Source: Ophioceras dolichostomum | Lineage: Eukaryota; Ascomycota; Sordariomycetes; Magnaporthales; Ophioceraceae | DNA: 64,000 nucleotides | Direction of reading: 5' to 3' | Assembly (NCBI GenBank): GCA_003049485.1 | Contig: PYST01000010.1 | Location: 2,500-66,499 of the forward strand | Shown here: piece after piece, positions 33,737 to 44,385 of the stretch | How the letters are laid out: every line of letters starts with the position of its first letter | How positions within the stretch are numbered: the stretch's first letter is position 1 | Made by a program: the position numbers and the translations under genes | The notes under the pieces: generated by a model | What the model was told of the DNA's origin: nothing | The model's input: the letters and a program-made list of their open reading frames with translations, nothing else | Database searches by the model: none

Positions 33737-34947
33737 GCGGGCGGGCGCGCTGGGCTCGGCGCTGTGTTGGCGGGCGTCGAGGCGGTGTATGTGAGGGGGT
33801 TTGGGGAGAGGTGCCGTGCGCTTAGGTGCGCTTGAGGGGTGAGTGGGGGCAGTTGGATACATCGAGGGGACTGGGAGCCCCCCCCCCCCTGAAACGCTCA
33901 GTTGCTTTTAATGATAGCATGTTGTCTGGCTGTCTGTCTCGACATGATGTTGGGAGCCAGGCCAGGCGTTGAAGATTGGAAGAGCACATTGGGAACGGCG
34001 TCAAAACGGGGCACTTCTGATTTTGGTTCTCAACCTTGGGTTGAAAGAAAAGTAAAATACGTAATAGACGGCAGAACGGAACGGAACGCGACGGTACCTA
34101 CGAGACAGCAAGCAAGCAACGCCGAGAGGCCGATCCCCGACCTAGCCACATACGGGGGACGACTACATAGCAAGATAGTAGTAATAGACTCTTAATGACG
34201 AAGTAAAATGCAATCGCAGGTTCATGATCGTGGCCGAGATACAAGCACCGAGGAAAAACCGCCCCATTCCTCCTGCTCGGCGCGGTAGTCCAGTCGGTGT
34301 GAGGAGGAGCCTCCTAAGCGAGATCGGTTGAAATGACAAATCCATGGAAGACGGAAAGGGGGAGATAGATGGATGGTGTGTGCCCACAAACGTGAAGAGA
34401 CATCTGATGCAAATCAGGAAGAGCCCGAGGAAAGAGAGAAGAAATACATCGCCGAGATGAAAGCAGTGCGAGATGCTGTTTGCCACGAAAGGGGGAGACT
34501 GAAAAATCATGATAAGCAGAAGTCTAAGCCGAAACAGCTTGAAGATGCAACGCCAAGATAGTAAAGAGGAGATGCCCTCTGCATCGAACGGGAAGACTCC
34601 CATAAGATGCTCAAAGGGAAACAATGACACCGAGCCACCGAGCCCCTGACTGCGATTAGAAAATCCGAACTTATACCTCCCATCATGTATACCTCCTTCT
34701 GGTTGTCCTTCTAATTTGCGCCGTTGAAACAGAACAACAATGGTCAACGAAGGGTCCCGAGAGACCAGAACGCGGGGTTTCGGAACAGAAATTTAAAAAA
34801 TAAATAAATAAATAAATAAATAAATAAAAATCGATAAACGGAGAGACCGGTGAAGGGTCTGTGGTCTGCCTCTCTTAGCTCAAGGGGCATCACTCGATCT
34901 TTGACGGGGTTCAAGCGCCAAGCAGTGCAACGACTTCGAAGGCCAGC
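33737..34947. other. Convergent spacer between SPT small subunit and ELP2
   Basis: About 1.2 kb with no recognisable gene. It contains a C10 homopolymer near 33880 and an AAAT microsatellite. Confidence 0.6.
34801..34829. repeat. (TAAA)n microsatellite
   Basis: Seven perfect TAAA copies in non-coding DNA about 120 bp beyond the ELP2 stop codon. Confidence 0.9.
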
Positions 34948-37900
34948 TTACAGCCCCTTGAACTTGTAGATCCGCAGAGACGAGTCTTCGCCCGCAATAG
35001 CGAGCTCGGCAGGCACACCCTCGGCCGGCGTCGCTGTTGTGTCAGGTCGCCACGATAGCTGCTGTACCGCCTTGGGAAGGCAGAGGCTATGCATAGGTAG
35101 GTAAAAAAGGGCAAGCCCAAAACACATGTCAGCAAGCGTGTCTTTCCGTCCAGAAAATACAGAGGGGGAGGAGAAGGTAAACAAGGGGGACAGAGGTGTC
35201 GAATCGGTTGATAGGTTGAAGAAAAAAAAAAGCGACATACCTCGGATCCAAAACCCGCCACGAAACGACCTTCAGACCCACGGGATCGAGCTTGCACAGC
35301 GAAACCCTGCCGGCCTCGGTGCCGATCGCGAGAACCAGCTCTCCTCCGATTCCATCTTGAGCCGCCGCTGCAGCAGCGGCTGGACGCCAGAGGAAGTCCA
35401 CGGCCGTGACGGGACTCTGTTCAGGGATCGTGGTGGCCAGCTCGAAGCTTCCGACGGCGCCTGCCTTCCTAGGGGCGGACTCCTGCAGAGCCCAGATCCT
35501 GACGTTCTTGTCCCTCCCCGCCGTGGCGAACACGCGCTGCTGCTGTTGCGGGCGGCGGTCTGTGCTGCTTTGTCCCTGGTCATCTCCATCTCCATCTCCA
35601 TCTCCATCTCCATCTCCATCTCCATCTCCATCTCCATCTCCATCTCCATCTCCATCTCCATCTCCTCCGCCCACACCACTACCAGTAGCAGCAGCAATAG
35701 CAGTAGGAAGCGGTGCCCAAGCAGCATCAAGAATCATCCTCGCATGCCCCCTCGCATTCGTCTGCCTCAGACTATACCCGCCCGCCAGGTTCTTCTCGCC
35801 GGCGATGCTGCTGCCGTCCTCCCGCCGCTCGAACACGGCCCACTGCCGATCCCTGCCCACGCTCAGCAGGAACCTGTCGTCGGGAGGGGAGAACCGGAGA
35901 CGGGCGACCGTCAGCGAGTGGGCGGTCAGCGGGGGCTTCAGCTCGGTCCAGCGGGGCGCCGTCTCGAAGATGCGGATCACGGCGTGATTGACGGACGTGG
36001 CGCGGCAGGCACTCGCGACGAGCCGGCCGGAGTGAGAGGCGGCGAGGCAGGACAGCTCGTAGCCGTGGCCGTAGAGCTTCTCGATCTCGGGCCAGAGAGT
36101 GTGCCGCGATAGGGAGTCTTCGTAGGGGGGATGGTCGAAGGTGAGGGTTGAGGCGCGGAAGATGGGGGCTGAAGAAGGGCCTGAACCTGACGCCGTGGCG
36201 GCGGGGTCTAGAAGGGGCACACCGCTGCTCGGTCCCTCGCCGCCGTTGTGTTTGGCGTCGTCTGGCGCGGTCGACACGGCTACTGCTGCGGCGAGCTCGG
36301 TGACGTCGTCGGCGTCGTCAGCGTCGGCGTCGTCCACGACCTCGACGGCCTTGTTGGACAGGCCCAGCACCGGCATATTAGCTGCGTCTGGCAAGGAGGC
36401 TTCGCTGCCCGAGAAGAGGCTTTCGTTGGTCGTCAGGCGGGCGATCAGGGACGCGACGGCCTTCGGGGCGTCGAAGACGCGCATGAGCTTCTCGTCCGCT
36501 CCCGAGACGAAGCGCGCGTTGCCCAGCGTGGCGATGCAGTTCAGGTCGTAGCCGTGGATCTGCGGGCGGGACATCTCGTGCCACGACGGGTTCTTGTTCG
36601 CCTCCTCGTCGTAGAGCCAGGGGTTCGACCTCCACTCGGCGTGCAGCCGCGTCGTCTGGTCCGAAGACGCGGAGAGTAAGTAGGTCCCGTCGCGCGACCA
36701 GGCGAGGCCCGTCACGGGCTTGGTGTGGCCCGTGACGGAGAGCGCCGCGGTCCAACCCTGGCCGCCGATGAAGTCCCAGCGGCGCCAGCTGCCCGTCCGG
36801 CCGAGGCAGATGACGATTCGGCCGTTGGGGGACCAGAGGCCGGTCCAGAAGCCGCCGATGGAGCCCGTGGCGGTGGTGGCTCCCTTCTCCTTGCTCAGCT
36901 CGCCGAGCCGCGCCTTGGTGACCCAGATTCCCGTGTCCTCGTCCTCGACCCAGATGGCGAGCGAGTTGTCGGCCGACGTGGAGAGCAGCTGGAGGGCGCC
37001 GGTTTTCGGGTTCGAGTGCCACTTCGCGCTGTAGATCCAGTCGTCGTGGGCAAGGATGAGGGCCTCGAATGTGACGGAGTAGTAGGTCCTGTTGCCGTCG
37101 TGGCCGTTGTGGCCGCGGGTACAGAGCAGGTACGCCTTGTTCCCGGGCGACGGCTTGCCCGGTAGAGAGCCGCCCAAAGTAATCTGCATGCCAGGTGGCT
37201 GCAGGGCGGCGTGGCAGATCTCGACAGGCGCATTCCGGGACAGTCTGTGGATCCACCACAGGCGAATATACTTGTCCTGGCTTGCTGACGCGAGGAGCAG
37301 GTCGCGGTCGCCGCTCCTAACGCCGCCGCCTTCCTTCTTCACGCGGACGAAGTCCAGGGACCTGACCCAGCCCTCGTGGCCTTGAAGTGCGACTTGCGGC
37401 GCGAAGTTGGAGATGCTGCTGCCGTCTTTGCTGGGGCCGTCGGTGGCAAAGAGCTGGATACGGTGGCTCGTTCCGGCCGCTGCGAGTATATAGCCGCTGC
37501 CGCCGCCGCCGCCGCCGCCACCGCTGGCCTCTTCTTGACCTTCACAATCATCGCCTCCCTCCTTTTCAGAGTCCAGAGGGCTCAGGGCCAGCGCGAGGGC
37601 GAAGAACTTGGGATTCAACACGATGGTCTGCAAAAGACGGATGTTGCCGTGCTCGAACATCCAGATTCTGATCGTTGCGTCTGCTCCAGATGTCGCGAAG
37701 ATAGTTCTGTGGCTGTCACTGCTGGCGGCATCTTCGGCCAGACGATTATGGTATCCTCCCTTCAGGAAGGTGATGCACTGGACGGCAGCATCGTGCGCTT
37801 GCAGCACCTGGACGAGAGAGGCGCTACCGTCGGCGCCGTCAAGCCTCCACAGAATGATACGTTGGTCTGCGGCACCGCTCACGAGATACGACGGCGACGA

Positions 37901-38297
37901 CGGAGCCTTTTTGTCGTCATCATCGTCTTCATCTTGGGCTTGAATGTGCGGCTGGGGCAGGAACTTCACGGCCGTGACCGGGCCGGTATGGCCGCTCAGA
38001 AGCCTCGTCACACCCCGTTCTATGGGGTCCTGGAGGTTGTTTGAAGACTGGAGTGAGTCACGGTATAATAGAAAATAGAAGGAATGGCGATAGAAAGAAT
38101 AGAAGCAAACTGACCTTTGGCTTCCACAAGGCAACATTGATATCTGAGCCGAATGCCACGGTACCGTTCTCACTCCAGTCCGCAACGTTGGAGGCCCTGT
38201 TGGCTCCGGCTGACATGTAGACGGGCTCGGCCGTCTGGGCGTCGGCTTGGGCGTCGGGCTTGGCCTCGGCGGAGGCTTCGGTGGTGGTTGAAGCCAT
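34948..38297 (-). CDS. ELP2: Elongator complex subunit Elp2 (WD40 protein)
   Basis: Three exons on the minus strand: 38297-38115, 38047-35241 and 35086-34948 (1042 aa). Exon 1 begins MASTTTEAS and carries the Elp2 N-terminal signature YMSAGANRASNVADWSENGT ... NVALW. WD repeats follow, for example GHTGPVTAVKFLP, GHEGWVRSLDFV ... LASASQDKYIRLW, AHDDWIYSAKWH, GHTKPVTGLAWSRDGTYLLS, GHGYELSCLAASHSGRLVAS and AHSLTVARLRFSPPDDRF. The last exon closes with AGEDSSLRIYKFKGL. Elp2 forms a double beta-propeller in Elongator, which adds the cm5 group to wobble uridine of tRNAs. The protein is longer than yeast Elp2 (788 aa) because of low-complexity inserts, including poly-Gly, an Asp/Ala run and a Gly-Asp minisatellite. 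It is divergent from URM1. Confidence 0.94.
35581..35664. repeat. Coding minisatellite, 14 x CATCTC, in ELP2
   Basis: Fourteen perfect copies of the hexamer CATCTC (GAGATG on the coding strand). It encodes about 14 Gly-Asp dipeptides between WD repeats. Because the unit is six bases, copy-number change keeps the frame. Confidence 0.95.
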
Positions 38298-38800
38298 CAC
38301 CTCCTCCGCCCCGTGAAATTCAATGTTCCTTTTCCTCGACGATTGCTTCGCTCGCTGAGTACGTACTGTAGGCACTGTCGTAGGTGTCGAACGGGAGCAA
38401 GGATGTTTGACGGCCTTCGTCGAGTCTCTTCTTTTGAATTACAGACTTTCGTCTCACAAATTTGGTGATGTTTGTGGGCGTGTGCCGTTGCTCCTTCCTG
38501 CTTCCTGCCTTCAAATTCAGTGACTGATGTCAGTGCTGAAAATTGTGTTGGGTGCCCCACACGTGACAGAAGGCGCTGGGGAGTTTCTCTGCTTTACAAG
38601 GCTCCAGTCCAGCAGTGGCAAACTTTGGTAGCGACTGCAGAGGCTCGCTACCCGGATTTTCACCCACTGAAACACGGCGCCTTCCCACCACCACCCAGAT
38701 TGCTTATTTCGACCTTGCCGCCTTGCCTAGCCTCCCTGACAGCAACAGCCACTGGCCTGACTGAAGAGAAAGACGGCGAATAAGAACAACAAAAATCATC
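38298..38800. promoter_or_regulatory. Divergent promoter shared by ELP2 and URM1
   Basis: 503 bp separate the two opposite start codons. No TATA box stands out. The region must contain both promoters and both leaders, so shared control elements are likely (inference). Confidence 0.6.
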
Positions 38801-39773
38801 ATGGCCGAGGCTCAGCCAGCGGTCGACATTGACAAGCTTCAAGATGCTGTGAAAGAGGAGCCACAGGACGAGAAGAAGACAAGCAGCGTGGAAGCCCCGA
38901 AAAAGCTCAACATCGCCGTCGAGTTTGGGTGAGTGATCCCGACTTTCGACCACCTCCATCCCATCCTTGCTGGTCTGTCTCTGTCAGGACATCGAGCCCC
39001 TTTTACCTCTTTTCCCTGATGCCCTGCTATATTCTCCCTTCCCCCCTCGGTCCATTTTAAGAAACGAGATTGGTTTGTTTGGCTTGAACGGGAGAGATGG
39101 ACCGATGGCTGATGTGTCACACTCTTCTGTGCGTGCCTGCACAGAGGTGGCCTAGGAATTCTCTTCGAGGATCAGCGGGAGATCCGGGTTGCGATCCCCA
39201 GCCTGGACAGCGAGGGCAAGCCTGTGACGATGAAGTCCCTTATCAGCCACCTCTACGAGCACGAGATGAAAAGCCATGTGAGGAGGGATCTCTTCATCCT
39301 CGACGGTCAAGTGTACGTACCTACCTTCTCTCACTCACCTCCTCTTCTCTCCTCCCACCCCACGGCGTGCCTTTCCCCCCAGTAATCGAGCTCCTCCTCC
39401 CTCCCCCTCGCTTCTTCGAAGTATAGAGAATGTCACGACCTTGCCACGAGAAGTCCCTTGATGTCCCTTGCTGTCTTACGTCCATCCTCCTTCTCCCTCT
39501 CCCTCCGTTCCTCCCGAACGGACCCCCACTCTCCCTAGGATGCAAAAGGCCAGAATCGATTGTGCAATTCTGGCGTGATACGAAGGAATTGGAAAGGACA
39601 AAACAAAAAGGCAACAAAACTAACTCATCTGTGCTCAATCTGTCTTTGTCTCTAGTCGCCCGGGGATCCTCGTCATGATAAACGAAGCCGACTGGGAGCT
39701 AGAAGGGGAGGAGGCGTACGTGCTTCAGGACGGCGATGGCATCGTCTTCATCTCCACCCTGCACGGGGGCTAG
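38801..39773 (+). CDS. URM1: Ubiquitin-related modifier Urm1
   Basis: Three exons: 38801-38928, 39145-39312 and 39656-39773 (137 aa). The beta-grasp domain begins after a charged N-terminal extension of about 35 residues: KKLNIAVEFGGGLGILFEDQ, then LFILDGQVRPGILVMINEAD and WELEGEEAYVLQDGDGIVF. It ends STLHGG, the exposed Gly-Gly that is thiocarboxylated by Uba4. Urm1 is the sulfur carrier for 2-thiolation of wobble uridine in tRNA-Lys/Glu/Gln and also a protein modifier under oxidative stress. Usual length is about 100 aa, so the N-terminal extension is extra. The second intron (343 nt) is long for this window. URM1 is head-to-head with ELP2, whose product works on the same nucleotide. Confidence 0.95.
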
Positions 39774-40795
39774 CGATGTGACTGTGAGGGGGAAGACTGG
39801 CTGGACTGGACTGGATTGGCTGGGCCTGTCTGTCATGTCGCCCAGTACTACTACTGTACTAATAGCACATGCATGCATACTACATACGACGGAAGGACGG
39901 GCGAGAACGAGACGAGACGCCCCGGCCGGGCTGCTAACAGTCCGGGCGCTTGTTCCCGTTTATGGCCCCTACCCTGCCAACGCATCTGGCCGCTGCTTGC
40001 TGCTGCTGCGAGTCCCAAAGTGGGGAAGTGGAAGTGGGCAGCGTGTGTGCCGCACGCCTTGTCTCGATACTTAGAAGAAGGGTGATGGCTGGGGCGGCTG
40101 CCTCACTGCATCACGGTGGATGGATGATAGATGGGGTTGCGGGGGGCGTGGATGCCTCTTTCTGGCCTGCCTGCCGTCGCATCAGGGAGAGACGGACAGC
40201 CCTAAGCCAACCAAAAGAGGGCGTTGTATCAACGTCATCGTCACTGTCCAACACCCCCGGCTCGCAAGTCTCCTGACTGGTTGGCTTGGTCTGGACCCTC
40301 CATCATTCATGGCGACGACGGTGATGGCGAGAGGGTACTACGACTGGTCAAGCTGAACTACTACTCAGTGGGCGGCCGGGCGTGGAGATGGACGTTTCTG
40401 GTCGCGCGAGTGGTTAGGTTAGGTACGTCTGAGGTAACATCGTTACCGTCGCTTCGCGTTAGACTAGTCTTATGACTAGGTCTTTGACAGCTGCTATACG
40501 CTATGCCAATCTTGAAGCGTTTTGTCCTCCTGATGGCAGGCATGGCATATCGCGGCATGACATCCTCCTCCCTCCCTCCTTCTTTGTTTCTTTATTTCTT
40601 TTTCTCCCACGGCCGTTGCCCTGTCCGGCCGGGATTGGAGACACCCCTGAGAGCTATTATGCTGGTGATTGTTGTTTCACTTCTGCTCCCCTCTGATCTA
40701 GATCTCCTTTTCGTCATCCATGTTTGTGTTTCTTGCTTTTTCTTCTTCTCGTCCATTTTGGTTCGCTCTCACGTCCAGTCCGTTTCGCGGGGGTG

Positions 40796-40822
40796 CAGGC
40801 AGGCAGGCAGGCAGGCAGGCAG
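40796..40822. repeat. GGCA tetranucleotide microsatellite
   Basis: Six to seven perfect GGCA copies in non-coding DNA. Confidence 0.9.
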
Positions 40823-42389
40823 GCCGCCAGTCTACAAAAGGCATCTTGGCTGTGTCACGGAGCTGGCAGCCAGCTTACCAGGCTGATCCCTGGGCGAGAG
40901 GCCGGGATGTGGTATCTTGTTTGTTGTCCAGTCGGATGCAGTATCGGAAACACGTCTTTCGTCTTCCTCACTGTCTCACTCACTCCTCCCATGTTTATCC
41001 GCTCATCGAAGCATCCTTTTGGAACCTGCTAGCTCGAAGAGTTGGAGTTGGAGGGCGTAGTGAGTGCATTCCAGCCACTCCCCCTTATCCCCCGTAGCTT
41101 ACTCGTCGGAGTGAGTGCTGCCGCAGGCGACAGGCATCAGGGATCATTACCGCGTCTTCTGCATCTCTCCGTTGGGCGTTGTCGGAGCTTGGGGACGGCA
41201 CGTGTGCGTATGGCGGTGAGCCGTTGAGCCGTTGATAGCCCGACTGGTTCTCCATCTTCCGCGACTGCAGCAATGGTCGGCTATCTGGCAAATAGCTACC
41301 CCCCGATGGCATGTGCGTGTGCGTGCATGCATCGTGCATGGAGGGCTGAGTGTCTGCAAATCAGGGCGGTGAGAGAAGAGCTCGAACTGAACTGAACTGA
41401 TCATGACGACAAGAATAGACAGGACGAGAGAGGTACCGATGGGCCGTCTATTATCTTGCAGAGCAATTCGACGTAAGGCCAGTCCCCCACCGCCTTCGCC
41501 GCTACCCTGAGAAATCGAGTGAGGAAGCATGAACTAGTTTCGCTGAGGGCGACTAGTTTCATAGTTGATATGTGACTGGTTGGTTGCGATTGGGTGACAA
41601 AATTGCCCACCTCCAGATTTTGATGGCGCCCACCACCAACCAACGCCCCAAGATGTCTGTCTTGGCGGCTGCTGGCACGGCTATGCCCAGAGCCGGTCGG
41701 CAAATCCACCTAGCAATCTCGTCGTTGAGAATCAGCGAGGGCACGATCTACGGCGAAACAGATCTCAATAGTAACCATATAAAAGATGCAGGTAAAAAGA
41801 GAGAGGAGAGTGTGACGACTCCTACTACCCCAACTGCATCAGGGGTAGACCCTCTGCGTTCTGCCCCAGCGAGCGATCTGATAACCTGAAGCTGTTCTAT
41901 TTGGCTTCTAGTTCTCTTTTTCTTCTTTTCTAACTGTACGAAAACGGTAAGCCATGTCCAGAATAGGGAAGTTCAAACTATTTTTTTTCTTCCTTCGCGC
42001 TTTCTCTCTCTTTTTCTTTTCCTTTCGCTCTGACGCGAGTCGGTTCACGGATGCATGTGCTTGATACGCCCGCCCCCGGCGTACGTGCGCGCTTCGCGGG
42101 AGCAAGATTCTTTTTATTCTTTTCCTCACGGGCAGGGACACACAGTCACGGACGTCGGGCGAAGCGGGTGAGCTGCGGAACTTGTTCCTCTGCATGTCGA
42201 TCCTCGCTAATCACTGGGAGAGAAATATGGGGAGAATAGATTCTTTAGTCAAAAGTACCATCATTGGGCATTCCGTCCCCTTGACCGTTAGGCTTGTCCG
42301 GCGCTGGACGCTAGGGGGCCCAGGGCTATGGGAAAGCTACTGCTCGACGGCCCAGTTTGCCACTGATCCTGAGCCCCTTTGAGATCCCC

Positions 42390-42774
42390 CCTAGCAGGAT
42401 GATACAGGGCCACAGAGGCCTCTCTGGGTGGTATACTACAGCGCCCTGCCAGCCTGCCTCGACAGGTGCTGGCGGTCTCTCGGGCACCAACCACCCTAGC
42501 CCAGCTCCATCTTTCGAGAGCTTTGCCACCCTGCTGGACAAGGCAGAGATAAAGGTCCTGTAGATCACTACCGTGAAAGCCTCAATTCTGGCCTTGCTGA
42601 TCAGATTGTATCGCCTCATGATCAAAATTCCATCTGCAGGCGCATCCCGTCCTGCGCCCTGTCTCTTAGCAGATCAGGCCGTTCATGCAGTGCCTGAACA
42701 GTGTAAAGGATGCATCACTACAACAGCAGTAGAGAAGGAGATTAAGACGATGAAAGAGAGCTGCGCGGGGTAGT
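42390..42774 (+). pseudogene. Possible Gag-like coding remnant with in-frame stop
   Basis: One plus-strand frame reads SPAPSFESFATLLDKAEIKV, a TAG stop at 42561, then ITTVKASILALLIRLYRLMI and, further on, CITTTAVEKEIKTMKESC before the next stop. The flow on both sides of the TAG looks like a single protein in which CAG became TAG, the kind of change made by repeat-induced point mutation. The Lys/Glu-rich helical style recalls fungal retroelement Gag/ORF1 proteins, but I cannot identify a family and there is no reverse transcriptase nearby. Confidence 0.25.
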
Positions 42775-44385
42775 TTGTAATAGGGTTTCCATCTAGGTAC
42801 CCGTAGGCACTGTACTAGAGTAGGCTACTTATCCCCTACACAATAGAGCATCTCTTCCAGCCGCGGAGAGAAGACAAAACGTATCCCCAACCCAAACCTA
42901 AACCCCAAGCCAGAAGACAAGTACATTTTAAACCATCGGTTACCAGTGGCTACCCCACGTGCGTGGCCGGCACTGGAAAAGGAGTGATAAGAAGAAAGTC
43001 CACAGAGGCTCACCCCACGCGGCATTTATAGAAAACATCGATGGTGAAGGGAGAAAAGAAGCAGATCAAAAAAAACAATACAGCAAAAGAAGGTAAAGAC
43101 CGTATGAATGAATCCTTCCACAGCATCCAAACTAGCCCATTTGTAGAAGGCAGGCAGGCAGATGATAGGTACTAGCCAGCTAGTAGTCCAGTACTAGTCC
43201 CTGCTCTCCCACCAACCAGCCAGCCAACCAGCCAACCAACCAGCTAACCAACCGACCGACCCCATCCCACCTAACTAACGCCGGTTCCCCATGTGTTTCC
43301 TCCTCCCAGCACGCTTCCAGTGGCATGCAGTCCAGCAGGCCCCGAAGTCTGGAGGTCTGTCTTTTAGAGAGAGAGAGTTGAGTTGATTTTTGGGTCAAGT
43401 AACTACCCAGTCGAAGAAAAAAAAGAAGAAGTCCCCAAAGAGATATTCCCCGTTTCGGTAATGACAGTGCTATCGTCTTCCCTCCCCTAAACACCAGCCA
43501 GAAAAAAGCAGAACGAGTGAAGAAGAAAAGGAGACTGTAGAAAAGAGAGAGATCCGTCCCAGCACACGCTCATCCCAATAGTAGACCAGCAAGCCGCCCG
43601 AACAATGTCGCCTGTCCTGGCATTTTTGTCCTGTTAAGCCTTGCCTGTGAGTGTGTGTATGCATGCCTTAAGCCTCCCTGCCTTTGCCAGCCGTCCGTCC
43701 TGTGGCTTTGCCACCGTTTGTCGAAACGCCAGCCCTCAAAACAAAAAGGGGAGGGGAGGGTGATAGAAGAGAGAGAAAAAAAAACCAACGACTCAAGAAA
43801 GTGCCAGAAGAAGGAAGGAAACTTGATTTATAAGGCAGCAAAGAGCCAAAGAAAAGAAAAAGAGAACAAGCAGATAGCCACACACTGGCACGCAGAAAGC
43901 AAAGAGTGCCGGGTTTTGCCGACGACCCCAACGGCATATTTTTATATTTTCTCCACGTTTTATAGAATAAATTTTTTTTAGTGAAGGTGGTCTGTGTGTG
44001 TTTTCGTGAAGATGGAACCCGAGATCAGTAGCAGCAGTACGCGCAGACCAGAAAACTCCAAAGGGAAAAAAAGGAGACGGACACTTGCTAGCCAGTCAGT
44101 CCAGAGATATTTTTGGTCTTTTTTTTGCTTTTTTCCGTCGAAGTCTCAAAAGAAAGATTGTTGCCGGACCAAGGGAAAAGGAGATAAAACACAAGCGTTG
44201 AAGGGGGAAAAATCGATTTGAGAAAAGAAGAGTAAGAAACCAGGCCAAGGAGAATGAATGGACCGAGGAAGAGAGATAGCACTGTGATTATTTTTTTTTG
44301 GAAAAGGGGAAAAAAGAGATGGTAACGAGCGGACGGGAGACTGCGGCCGCCGTCCCCCAATTCTTGAGCGAATGGGGCCCCATTC

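Larger units (their letters stand above)
39774..44385. other. Long intergenic region, weak coding remnants only
   Basis: About 4.6 kb between URM1 and the convergent zinc-finger gene. It holds a GGCA microsatellite (40796-40822) and, near the zinc-finger gene, A-rich DNA with many AAGA/GAAA tracts that probably includes its 3' untranslated region. Coding-like but unsupported stretches lie at 41400-41750 (minus strand, LRVAAKAVGDWPYVELLCKI) and 42390-42774 (plus strand, listed separately). Confidence 0.5.
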
